From Marchantia polymorpha subsp. ruderalis (taxonomy: Eukaryota > Streptophyta > Marchantiopsida > Marchantiales > Marchantiaceae), in assembly GCA_037833965.1 (NCBI GenBank), contig AP031355.1, forward strand, positions 17,323,501 through 17,387,500: a stretch of 64,000 nucleotides of DNA, in the 5' to 3' direction. Below are positions 23,101 through 33,134 of the stretch, in pieces (within the stretch, counting starts at the first letter, position 1; each line of letters begins with the position of its first letter). The notes under the pieces are model-generated. The model saw nothing but the letters and a program-made list of their open reading frames with translations. It was not told the DNA's origin and ran no database searches. Made by a program: the position numbers and the translations under genes.

Positions 23101-24941
23101 TCATTTTCAAGGATGAAGCTGCAAAGACGGCGTTCGAAGTTCTCAAGAAGGCGTTGGTGACGGCTCCAATTTTGGCGAAACCGGATTGGGGTAAACCTTT
23201 CATTCTCTACACAGATGCATCAAATATTGCTGTAGGATGCACCTTGAGTCAATTAGATGATGAAAAGCATGATCATCCAATTGCCTATGCTAGTAGACAA
23301 ATGGTTCAAGCGGAGAAGAACTACTCAGTGACAGAGAGAGAGGCGTTAGCTGTAATCTTCTCACTTAAGAAGTTTCGACATTATTTGTTGGGTGGGAGAT
23401 TCACTATAGTGACTGATCATAAGGCTTTGAAATACATTTTCAACAAGCCTAATGCTGAAGGGAGGATAGCTAGATGGAAGCTACTACTAGCAGAGTTTGA
23501 TTATACCATTGAGGATAGACCTGGAAAGAAGCATGCTAATGCGGATTTGATGTCGAGAGCATATGATGATGGAGGAGATCAGTCAGTAGATGACACCTTT
23601 CCGGATGAGGACTTGCTAGTCATGGACACGGTGACAACAGTACCGGAGGAGTACAAGGAAATTTGGGATTTCATCTCTAGAGGAGAGTTTCCTCAAGGAA
23701 TGCATCAAAGGGAGAAAAATGCATTAGTGAAGAGATGTCAACCTTATATGATCATGGAGAAGGTACTTTTTCATCAAGGAGCTGACGGACTTCTACGAAG
23801 GGCGGTTGGGAGAGGAGAGGCACTACAACTCATGAAGGAGTTTCATGATGGTGCAGTATGTGGAGGACATTTTGCGGGGAAGGTAACTGCCTTCAAAATT
23901 CTTGATGCTGGTTATCATTGGAAGGGTATTTTTAAGGATTGTGTGGAATATTGCAAAAGTTGTGATGTGTGTCAAGCTTTTGCTAAAAAGTCCATGAAAA
24001 CCCCTCCTATGATTTCTGTACCAGTGTTAGGTCCTTTTGAAAAGTGGGGAATAGATTTTGTAGGTCCTTTGAATCTTACTCCTCGAGGGAATAAGTTCAT
24101 TGTGATAGCTACAGATTATCTTACGAAGTGGGTAGAGGCAAGACCACTTAAATCTACTAATGAGAAGGAGGTTGGTAGATTTTTATATGAGAGAATCATT
24201 ACTCGATTTGGTTGTCCATTGGAGTTAGTATCAGATAGAGGAGGAGAATTTGTGGGAAGTATGATTCAAGCCATGTTGGAGCACTTTTCCATCAAGGCTC
24301 GAGTAACCACTTCCTACAAACCTAACGCTAACGGGTTGGCGGAGCGGACCAACTACACTTTGTGTATGATGTTGGCCAAGGATGCAGACATGGACGGGAG
24401 TAAACACAATTGGGACAAGAGGCTCCATGCTATCTTATGGGAGTATCGCACAACATGGAAGACATCTACTGGATACTCACCTTTTCGGATGGTGTATGGA
24501 GTTGAGTCAAAACTTCCCATACAGTTTGACTTGACAACATTCACAACAATCCAGCAAAGGTTGAAGAAATCAAATGGAGCAGAAGCCATCAAGTCTCGCC
24601 AACAACAATTGATGGAGTTGGAGGAAGCTCGAGCACTAGCCATGGTACGAGTGGAGCGGGCTCAACACTTGCAGAAGAAGTATCACGACAAACGAAGTGG
24701 AAACCAGAACTTGAAGCCGTTCAAGGAAGGTGATTGGGTGATGCTCTTTGATGCAATTAGATACAAGAGAGCTAGGAAAAAGTTTCTTCCTAAGTATTTT
24801 GGACCTTTCATAGTTGAGAAGGTGTGGGGAAATTTCACTTATGACATCAAGGAGTTAGGAGGACGTCACTTCGATCGAGTCAACCACGACAAGTTGAAGT
24901 TATTCCATCGAAGATCAGATTCTTTCACTCCGAGGGCGTAG
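20175..24941 (+). CDS. Retrotransposon Gag-Pol polyprotein (Ty3, Athila/Tat-like)
   Basis: A single open frame of 1588 codons. I start at the ATG at 20175; the frame is open only from 20169, just after an in-frame stop. Order: retrotransposon gag domain (about 5-190, with ALKWY and FLPSESYEKL); a zinc knuckle CX2CX3HX4C (267-279); aspartic protease with VDGGSAVN (Asp at about 469); reverse transcriptase with VMPFGLCNA and FIDD (863-866, in place of the common YVDD or YIDD); RNase H with LYTDAS (Asp about 1014) and TDHKAL; integrase with an HHCC-type zinc region (CKSCDVC) and a DD35E triad at about D1294, D1354 and E1390. No chromodomain follows; the C-terminus ends in FHRRSDSFTPRA. It makes the particle and copies and integrates the element. 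I see no frameshift or internal stop. Confidence 0.95.
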   Translation: MGKLPVFYGRENEDVEAFVRDFKRACIGNNERKKDEWAMLLPDFLEDSALKWYKEYKREHSEDDTWETLTENLIENFLPSESYEKLMCEVTFLKQGENEKVRTYVERTEKLESRFHVVLRKGGDEVDATMVGIRAMLMKNFVGGLRPEIRSKVRYEKPSSKAEAIRIAIRMEESLEDDDSSLVAREVAPPVVGRSIVSNTSTSSTIANPSVDFQNELKSITETLADLKINVVQLWEKRNQNVVGGSRGYGNYPPRGNPPSGNFAVSCFSCGGPHFQRNCPNPRQHDGVRHNNNAPATQQAKDKGVASIDVFPHQCTFEKGESSKSKVDILAHEKKRARFADESIFMEDTPSRSTRSSGVSQPRVPRKKLGMDDFSISSSQAKYDVVEDVGNQKANITVGQLIALNPAIRKELRGGLISTRTKKRKSKGKAHMTNVGVGVVDAAASEVCTHASKIEVRINGHDVSDVLVDGGSAVNAMSERLMQKLGMQPSRPSSIIVGMANKQKVRPLGVVDKVVVSVRGVQTLLSFQILKEASYDLLLGRPWLRAVRTTDRWHKGYLRIGPKNHRVKVPLTRGGESTTDSDRPTDEYWESESEESGSFSEVDTDISTSDQETSSEYSSDDNVQVQVIAAMELLPRPGVKKDPDKVEMSEEEVCRRLSTLRFGPKVTKEEKAKFLDIFRKYIHVFAFSYKDLKHVTLETHRIELEEKARPIRQKQRRINPPTALVVKEEIDKLKEAGFIYEVENSEWVSPIVIVKKKNGKLRVCVDYKKLNAVTKKDYYPLPFIDEILEEVAGHEWYSFGDGYSGYNQIQIALEDQLKTTFTTPWGTFAFRVMPFGLCNALATFQRFMNRVFEPFIGKFVRDFIDDFCVYGRKADHFDHLIKILQRLEEAKASLNPEKCIFGCEEGLLLGHIISKNGIAVDPEKVTRIMELPFPATLTKLRQFLGMVGYYRRFILSFSNKAHALTNYMKKGVEYELIFKDEAAKTAFEVLKKALVTAPILAKPDWGKPFILYTDASNIAVGCTLSQLDDEKHDHPIAYASRQMVQAEKNYSVTEREALAVIFSLKKFRHYLLGGRFTIVTDHKALKYIFNKPNAEGRIARWKLLLAEFDYTIEDRPGKKHANADLMSRAYDDGGDQSVDDTFPDEDLLVMDTVTTVPEEYKEIWDFISRGEFPQGMHQREKNALVKRCQPYMIMEKVLFHQGADGLLRRAVGRGEALQLMKEFHDGAVCGGHFAGKVTAFKILDAGYHWKGIFKDCVEYCKSCDVCQAFAKKSMKTPPMISVPVLGPFEKWGIDFVGPLNLTPRGNKFIVIATDYLTKWVEARPLKSTNEKEVGRFLYERIITRFGCPLELVSDRGGEFVGSMIQAMLEHFSIKARVTTSYKPNANGLAERTNYTLCMMLAKDADMDGSKHNWDKRLHAILWEYRTTWKTSTGYSPFRMVYGVESKLPIQFDLTTFTTIQQRLKKSNGAEAIKSRQQQLMELEEARALAMVRVERAQHLQKKYHDKRSGNQNLKPFKEGDWVMLFDAIRYKRARKKFLPKYFGPFIVEKVWGNFTYDIKELGGRHFDRVNHDKLKLFHRRSDSFTPRA

Positions 24942-24953
24942 TGAAATCTTAGT

Positions 24954-24964
24954 CCGGGGGTAAA
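24954..24964 (+). other. Polypurine tract
   Basis: A short G-rich, then A-rich run (CGGGGGTAAA) directly abuts the right LTR, in the place expected for plus-strand priming. It is interrupted by one T. Confidence 0.6.
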
Positions 24965-25822
24965 TGTAAGACCGGGTGTTGCACATATGTACTAAGTCTT
25001 AGAAGTGGTCAAGGGAATAAGGATGATTAGCCAAGGCATAGCTAAGACTAGCTAGTTATGACTAAACTAGTTAGTTATAACTAAGTTTATCTAGTCATGA
25101 CTAAGTTTAGCTACAATGTCTATAGTTGGCGGAATAATTAGCGGAGTTCTAGAAGAATGGAGTGAGCACTTCTATTTTGTCCTTTACAAGGAGTGAGCAC
25201 TTCTATTTTGTCTTATACAAAAGTTCTAGATTCCAAGGGATTAGATATTTGACTAGAAGCTTGGATTTGATTGGTTTGACTAAATGTATGAAAGATGATT
25301 GGCTAGACTAAGTCTAATGTTGACTTAGTGGCTAGGAAGCTTGTAGAAGTTTAAAAGCTTCAAATGGCATGTCGCCACCTCAACCTTGGATTCCAGAAGC
25401 TTCTAGAAGGTTTAGGTAGGCCAATGGCATGTTGCCACGTAGAGAAGGTTAGTCAAACTTACCTAGGTAAAAGTAAGTTAGGAGAAATTACCACATGTTA
25501 CTATGGTAACTTCTCAAGTAGTATAAATAGAGAGGTAGAGTAGCACCTCTCAAGCAAGTTTGGAGAGTCATGTGTGAGGACTTGTTTCAGTAATGAAGGA
25601 GTGAAGTTTTTGAGTATCTTGGAGTATCGACGTGTGTTTGCATTTATGTGAAGAGGGTGATGTGAGGAGAGTTGTGTGTGAGTTGGAGTGATACATGAGA
25701 GTTTGTAAGAGAAGGTGTTTGGGACATGAGTGAGAGTATGAATCTTAGTCTTCTAGAACCATGATGCGCTACCACAAAGCCATCAGAGGTAAACCTGAGT
25801 GAGAGTCAGCCCGGAGGTTGCA
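24965..25822 (+). repeat. Right LTR
   Basis: 858 bp, TG...CA, identical to the left LTR as far as I could compare. It includes the TATA box (25522-25529) and the 31 bp duplication (25159-25189 and 25190-25220). GGGC follows at 25823-25826 as the second target-duplication copy. Confidence 0.95.
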
Positions 25823-25989
25823 GGGCACTAATCCTAACGCGCTAGACTCAACTCAAAGAATTGACGTTCTTCGAGCCGTCTTCGACCTTATACCCTTTGC
25901 GACATGAAATCCTAGCTCGATGGCTAAATAAACAACTAAGTAAGTACAAGAAACTACATGACACGACTCAAAATTACATGACATCATCT

Positions 25990-26882
25990 CAGAGATTATA
26001 TTTTTGCTTTTGTTATTGGGACCTCAATCTAGAATTCGGATTGTTTAGAATTTAGTTTTAGTTCGAGACATTGATCTCATGTGATATTCTAGAAGTGATT
26101 TTGTATGTTTTGTTCACATAAACACGTTATTTTGAAGGAAAAATGATCTTAGATAACAAAAAAATAGTTCTCAAAGTAATTTTTAAAGTTTTTATTGATT
26201 GTAAAATGGAAGATAAAGAACTTTTTAATGTTTGTTTTAGGTTTAGTTCATATGTTTACATAAAGATATAAGTATTAGAAGTTGGAGAAGGTTTTTACGG
26301 ATGCAAAAAAATTACTCACGGGAAAATTTATGTAGAGTAAAGTACTTTTTGTGTCTTTCAAATTAAACTTTGAAACTTTTTACGAGAGTGTGTTGGAAAA
26401 TAATCTATGTGAGAGCCAAAATTTCACGTAGACATCACGTCTAGAGACAAAATTATGTTATTTGAGGTAAGGGGATACAAAATCAGTATAAGAGAGCAAA
26501 AGTTTTGAATTTCTTTATTCAAAATTTTTGCTAAATAGATAGAGTTTCTAGGAGAGTATTTTTGAATGGTTTTCACTTTATGGAAAAGTAAATAAATAAA
26601 GTGGTTAGAATGTTAGGTTATCCAAATTGTCTTAAGGTTTGGATGTTATAGTCTCTTTAAACTTTAATACAAGAGAATTGAAGTTGAAGTTTGAAGAAAG
26701 AGTAGTAAATCAATCCCCAAGAGTCAAACGTGAGACTTGCTTTATGTACAGAGAGTAGGGACATAAGGTTATCATTTATTTTTTGCGGAACGAAGATAAA
26801 AGATTGAGTAGTAAGAGTAATTTGGGAGAATTGAAATTTCACTTGGGACTATCATTGTCACATGAATCCCAAAGCGCAACCT
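25990..26882 (+). mobile_element. Decayed leader and ORF1 relic of the same Ty3 family
   Basis: The stretch aligns with 18820-19800 of the young element: a degraded primer site near 26000, then the leader, then an ORF1 counterpart that ends at the segment matching ATGAATCCCAAAGCGC at about 26861. It lacks about 110 bp relative to the young leader near 26065. A stop and lost cysteines break the zinc knuckle at about 26740-26760. No gag-pol follows. Many differences are G-to-A or C-to-T. Confidence 0.85.
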
Positions 26883-28560
26883 AAATTAATTCCTACCAAT
26901 GTCGATATGGTAAACAAGAGATCTTCAAAAAAATGAACATCAAATAAATCTTTTGCTTTGGATGAGAAAGTCATGTAAGGTCGAAACTTAAAAAGTTAAT
27001 AGAGTGATTAAAATTTTTAAGTATCACATTCACAAGTACACGATGATAAGCAATTTATCTAGAGTGAATAAGCAATTGCAAAATAACATGATTTATAGTA
27101 TCACACGGTGAACCATTAATCACTTTTTAAGATTTATCTAGTCATACACTAATGACATCATGAATTTTTTATGTGTGAATTTTACATTAGCACAAATATA
27201 TATTTCAAGATTTGGAAATGAGATTTTTTCACCACGAATTTCAAGTTTGCTAAAAAGATATGCAAATAATAAAATAGTTCAAAGAGTAATAAATTTTTGT
27301 GATAATCATCAATGCTATGCATGAAAAATAATGTATCACATTGCCAAGTTCAACCAAACTTGAATGTAATCACAAGAATGAATCCATACAGCGATTTCCG
27401 TTTGAAAATACGAAAAAAACTTAATGTGAAAAAGTTGAATAAATAGTTTTGAGTAACAAAGATCATCAATAAACTTGATTCGTAACTTTATTGGTATCAC
27501 AAAGCAAAAAAAAAGTTGAAATTAGAAGAAGTCAATAATCGAGAGCCCATGAAAATAATAAAAAAAATAATTTTATTTATTATTATAGATAATTTGATAG
27601 AAATTTACAAGCTAAGATCAATAAGGAATTTTGTGTCACGAATTGATACAATGAAGTTAAAATTAAAATTATAAATGAGTAATTTGAATGGCCAAACAGA
27701 CAAACTCAAGTGATAAAAACATTGTCATTACACGCTTTTGCTGACTGCTTGCGCGACTCCGCGCTGCTTGTTACTTTTACTTTTTGAAAACATATTTCAA
27801 AAATTTTAAAAACTAATTTTGTTAAGATGAATTTTTTATTTATGTGATTGATTTATGTCGACTTGTCGTCTATCACCTTTTGATCTAACACGTCATTGGA
27901 TTTAGTTTGATTCAAAATCAATGCAATATATTTAAAATTTGACTATTATACAACGTGCATGTTATAACAATTTTTTGATGAAAATAAATTACTCAAAAAT
28001 CTAATTATTTGAATTTGATTGTTCAAAATAATATTTTAGTTTAAATTTTATTAATAAAGATTTTTTCAAAAAATATTTCTAAAATTTGAATGAAATTTTC
28101 ATACCATGATATATAAATAAACATTAAATCGTATGTTTATAATAACATTCACCTTCAATTTTGAATATATTTTCTAATTTATTAGAAATCAAATCTTGTA
28201 AAAAATATAATAAATTAATTATATATTTAACATAAAAAACATGTTAATATTTTTTGGTATCAAAATAGATTGTTGATAAAACCTTGAGACGCTTTTGTAA
28301 TTATTAATATTTTTTCTAAAAAAAATTTCACAATATGTAACATGGATATATGTATAATATCATATATGTAATATGATATTCATACCATACTTTTAATATC
28401 TTTTCACAAGCATCGATTGATGTCTACATGACAAATTATTTGTGAAGGTTATAAATCATCCTAATTATATGTGATATTAAATCAATTGTTATGATGTTTT
28501 AGATCTTCTAGTATAGATATTTTTTAGTTGACAATATGACATAAAAGTCACTTTGTATAT
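26883..28560. other. AT-rich block, no gene recognised
   Basis: About 1.7 kb of AT-rich sequence with no open frame of note and no recognisable transposon domain. It ends sharply near 28560-28600, where composition becomes balanced. It is probably older repeat debris. Confidence 0.5.
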
Positions 28561-31500
28561 ATTTTCGTTTTCCAATTTTTATATGACCTACCATGCTTAC
28601 CTTGTAAGTTTGTCCATCCTGATGGTAGAGTTTCGAGGAGTAAAAAACGCACTAAACACGCGGCTTTGTTTCATTTGTGCCCTGTTGCATGGGCGTTTGG
28701 TAGCCACTGTTTCCTCCCCAGAAAGTCGCATATGATTTGTGAGGTTTGCTCGGCTGGTTCCTCCTTTCATTCCATATCCCATGTTCGATGATTTACAATA
28801 GCCTCCATCTAGGTTTACCACGGAATGCTCACGGATCATATGTGCGACTGAATTTATCGCGAAGGTAAGGTAGATGGAGAACGTCTGGTTTCGGGAGTAC
28901 CAGGTCTGGGTACTAGGGAAAAGACTGCGTTCTGCGTATACGAAGTTCCAGCGCATCTAGAGAAGTTGCCGAATCGACGGTCAGTAAGGGTCTTCAAACG
29001 TTACATAGGACGTGGATTTTGCAAGCGGGTTCGCCACATTCGTTCGTGCTCGTAGATGACTTCACTGACTTGGGGTCCGGTAGTCCACCTCCAAATTGGT
29101 ATCGTACTCTGAACTCGACGTCTCGTGATTCCTAAAAAGTGGTGGTATTTCTAATTTAGGCAGCGTTTGTTTGAGAGTCTGCCTTCTCGAGAAGGTCTGC
29201 CACTGTAAGTCACGTGGTGGGACATCGGACGTTGACCGCAGAATTCGTCAACGCAAGGGCGGCTTCTAACGTCTTCCTACACCAGCCCGTCTCCCGCAGC
29301 TAGCGGCGACCGGATGTTGGACTCCTCAAACCTGAATCTGCCATTTATTCTTGACCTACTGTCCTCCAGGACCGAGGCCGAGGCCCGACGAGGGATCGCT
29401 TCAATTTCGAGATTCCATATATTATCGGTAGAACGTGCACCCGCCCCGCGAAGCCAAGTTGGACGCTAATTTCCCCTGCCTCTTTTATTTTTTTCAGTAA
29501 ATTCTTCTTCTTCTTGTTGTTGTTATTCAGAACTTAATACCAAAGTTGTGCAACACGCACATACGCGTTAAGGACAAACTTTGATTCTAAATATTCAGGC
29601 TCAAGCAAGAAAGCAAGAGCAGCATCTGATAATTTTTCGAACCGCAGGGCTCTAGTACCCATACATATCTCGTTAGATTTCCTATCATATTAAATTTTTT
29701 CTTTATCATCAATGTATTTATATAGATGAGATCCACTGAAGTAGTGAAGGCATTGATGAAAGTGAGAAATAGGCCAAATACAGGAAAAATAGCAGGGAAG
29801 AGCTATCAAGCCGGGAAAAAAGAAAAACACGAACGAACTAGGGCATTAAAAAAACCTTTTTCAATTTTGGATTAGTAATACAGAATCTTTCAAAGTGTTT
29901 AAGATGTCAGTAATTTGGCCTTTTGGAGGCTGATTGGCTTCTTTTTCTTGCTTCATTGTAACCCAAGAAGAGGCTACATGTTTCGTTCATAAGAACCGCA
30001 CGTGCACAAATAGGTACGGTAATTGATTTTTGGACCTACGGTTGTACTTTGAGCAGAGTCGTTGCAGTGATAAGGGCCAAACTTTAAAATAACGCCTAGT
30101 GCCAAGATCTACGAGGCCTTTGCTGCGGTATTACGACGTGCGCAAGGCCATGAATGGAAGATGAGAGGATGGAAGACGAGAGGCTAGAATGAGCACTCTA
30201 ATCATCTGTGTACATATGATTTAAATATATATAAATAATGAAGACCCATTCAGGATGGTACATGAATTAAACCAAAAACGGGTACCGTGGGGCTAGCCCC
30301 GATATCATCACTATGGAAAATTGTACTACTGTATTTAAGCTTTAGAACTACACATCTGCAGAAACTGAAACACTCCAAATCTTATCAGAGCATCTGAAAA
30401 AATTAACCTTGGTAGATTGCGTTTGCAAAGATCTGAAAATTTTTGCTCTGACCGTATTCTCTGATCCGGAGAAGCAAAATAATGAAAACGAATATAGCAG
30501 ATGGTCCAACTACAGAATTTTTTCTTTTTTCTTTGGTTGTGCTTTGTCCGAGAGAGAGAAACGCTAACATAGACTACACAATATACAATGCAATAAAACA
30601 AACGAGCACAGAATGCCAGAAACATTCCTGCCCCGTTGGAAGGAGGGTACCATCCAAAGTGCCATCCGTCCTTTGTGCACGTAAAACTCGTGATCGCATG
30701 GGGACCGGTGGATCGGGAGCGGGCCGCAAATCGAAGAGCGAAAAGGTTCAAAAAGCCCAAAAATTAATACATCTCCACGATCAAGGGGACAATCTATCGC
30801 GCAGAAAAGCAATAATCCCCTGGCGGAGAACAGACAAAAGCTCGCGCAACCGACGGGATCCGACGGGTGCAGGTCGGGGACCGGAGTCACCACCAGACTG
30901 CTGACTGACCGATGCGGTGCCAGAGGCGGAACGCTGAACTGCGTGCGTCACCGGGGCTGCCTGCCGCGCCCTCGGGAGAAGCAGTAGCCAGGGACCGCAG
31001 TGGCCATGGGCATGTGGTACCAACCAACCCGCGGGCGCTGCAGCGACCAGTGAAGCCGGTGGGAGTGGAGGACCCGGTCCCAGAGAGAGGGCGGAATCTA
31101 GCGGACCCGGGTGGAGATCCGGCATCCGGGCCGTAGAACGAAGGCCGCAACGGCCCGGATCTGTCGAAACCGGATCCCCGCCGCGAGCAGCAAAGCCCGA
31201 AAGGTCACAGGTGACACTTCCGGTGGGCGAGAAAAGTCAAAAAGGGGTCGGGAATCGGAATCCCAGCGGGCTGTACCGTTGGTCCGGAGGAGCGCGGCAC
31301 AAAGTTCAGGAGAGATCGCAGAGTCAATGAGCGTGAAGTCACTCGCGGACTCGAGAGTCAGCAGCGCACCCGCTGCTGGAATAGTGCTCGTGCGCGCGCT
31401 GTCCTCTGTTGCGGCCGACGCGAATTTACTACAAGATCTCGGGCAGGGGCGAGCGAAGGGCTCGTAGGTGGAGTTGCGCTGCTGCTGCCAGGACAGGCAC

Positions 31501-32439
31501 GGCTCTTCTTAGGTTCCGGAATCCTCGAGCGAGTCGGCCCTGCGCACTCGGGCATTGCTCTGTACGAATCCTTCCCCCTCCCCCTCGATCGATTATTCGT
31601 TCGCCTTCCATCCCTCCTCCCTTCCCTCCCCTTGACTCGCTCGTTCTCGTTTCTTGATGACGATGGTGGTGGTGGTGGAAACTCCGCTGGACGACATCAG
31701 CCCCAGGGGATAAGAGATAAAGAGATCACTCGATCACTCGATCACTGATGTGACGAGCCGTCCCAATTCCCCACCTGAACCGCGTTCGTCGAGACTCCGG
31801 TGCGTGAAGAAGGCGTAGCAGCTCGAGAGGCCGACAGGAAGGCAAGAGTTCAAGCTGTCACTGATGCACAGTGGACGGAGGGAGGGAATTGCCACTCGAG
31901 GATTGGGAATTGCCAAATTCGGAGGGGCCGTGCAGGTTGATTCTTGTCGACCAGTGGGGTCCGTCTGGACTGGACAGTGAGCGCGACCGGTGTGTTGAGA
32001 CAGCGATTGATCGCAGAAGACTTCGGGCGGAGGATTTCGAAGCTGTGCCGTTAGGTGAGGCATTTCTCCTCGAGGCCAGTCCCGGGAAAGTCACGTGGTC
32101 GGTCTGCAGGGGGACGAGTGGAAGTCCGAGATACAGGAACTGAGATTGCGACTGAAGTGAGAGAGATTTCGGCCAGCGATTGTGAGAATATGAATGCTTT
32201 TAGGGCGTGCGAGTCTGTGATATGTAGAAGCAGGGCCGGTGGATTTTGAGCGGCTGGCTGCAGGGGCAATTTGTGTGCGCAGCGGGTCCCTTCGCGAATA
32301 GGGACCTGCATTGCCAAGCTTTGCCGGCTCCCAGGTGACGAGCGCATGAGATTGCCATTGGGCGTTGGTGGAGGCGTCTGATATGCTGGCCTCAATGAGT
32401 CGCTGACCGTCACTGGGATCGGTCAACATCGGTACGAAG
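28561..32439. promoter_or_regulatory. Intergenic region and presumed promoter / 5' leader of the ABCC gene
   Basis: The first 2 kb has no recognisable gene. From about 30640 to 32430 the DNA is GC-rich, with pyrimidine-rich stretches near 31560-31640, a GGT run near 31663-31677 and three 8 bp GATCACTC-type repeats at 31724-31747. This is probably the promoter and 5' UTR of the ABCC gene. A donor (AAG before GTGAG) after 32439 and an acceptor (TTTTGCAG) ending at 33111 would give a 672 bp 5' UTR intron; this is inference. Overlapping open frames up to about 140 codons occur on both strands, but none is recognisable. Confidence 0.45.
31724..31747. repeat. 8 bp tandem repeat, three copies
   Basis: GATCACTC occurs three times in a row (last copy ends in G), inside the presumed 5' leader of the ABCC gene. 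Confidence 0.8.
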
Positions 32440-33134
32440 GTGAGACATCTGTTGCTTCTGGATCACACCGTAACATGTTATTTTCTCACGCTGGGCTGAC
32501 CAAATTTCCATGAAAACAGTATGATGGTCATGGTTCTTCATGCTCTTTTCTTTTCCAGCATGCGTCCAGATCAGCTGCAGACAGTTTGAGCACTTCTGCT
32601 GTCCATGCAAATAGTCTCCAGTTGTCACTCGAGTGGAACCAAAGCTAGGCTGACTGATTGACTGGCTCGTCTGTCAAAGCCTCAAACGCGTTGTGAAATT
32701 TGTCTGATGATCCTTTGTGAGATGTTGCTTGCTTTCAAATGTTAAAACAAAGCGAAAGTTTGTTACTTCTGTTCAGCGCTTTCCAACTGTACAAGAAATC
32801 TGGGTACCTGCTCCATCTGAATTTTGCGTGGTTCAATTTGCTCACCTGAACTTAAAATTTACGTACGTACCTGCTCGCAAATGGTGCGCATTCTAGATTG
32901 TCAGTCGCATTTGCAGGATGAAAAACTCAATGTCTGTGTTCGAATCAATTTTTACGGTTGGAGAGCTAAGGAGTGGTTTAACGCAACGCTTCGGTGACGA
33001 GAAATGTTATCCCGCTCATCTGCTTATGTGCCTTGCACAACTCACGTGCAGCTTGAGATCTATGGAACCACCTGAACTGATAGCCAGTATGTTTGTATGT
33101 GGGTTTTGCAGTAGCAGACGCTTGTATCGTCATC

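Larger units (their letters stand above)
17968..25822 (+). mobile_element. Complete, young Ty3-type LTR retrotransposon, non-chromovirus (Athila/Tat-like)
   Basis: The element is 7855 bp. In order it has a left LTR (17968-18825), a tRNA-Asp-like primer site, a leader with a zinc-knuckle ORF1, a 1588-codon gag-pol, a purine-rich tract and a right LTR (24965-25822). Both LTRs are 858 bp, begin TG, end CA, and read as identical in my comparison. Together with the GGGC target duplication this means a recent insertion. The RT motif FIDD followed by FCVYG, the primer site and the absence of a chromodomain place it near the Athila/Tat group rather than the chromoviruses (inference from motifs). No envelope-like ORF follows pol. 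All catalytic residues I checked are present, so it may be autonomous. Confidence 0.95.

Noticed and set aside
24942-24964. Envelope-like ORF after pol, as in some Athila elements
   Set aside because: Only 23 bases separate the pol stop from the right LTR.
30335-32429. Many overlapping frames on both strands in the GC-rich region
   Set aside because: None has a recognisable domain and all overlap one another; GC-rich DNA has few stop codons by chance.
33093-33134. ABCC start at the ATG at 33093
   Set aside because: A good intron acceptor (TTTTGCAG) lies between it and the ATG at 33135, so it is probably intronic. If the intron is not removed, the longer start remains possible.
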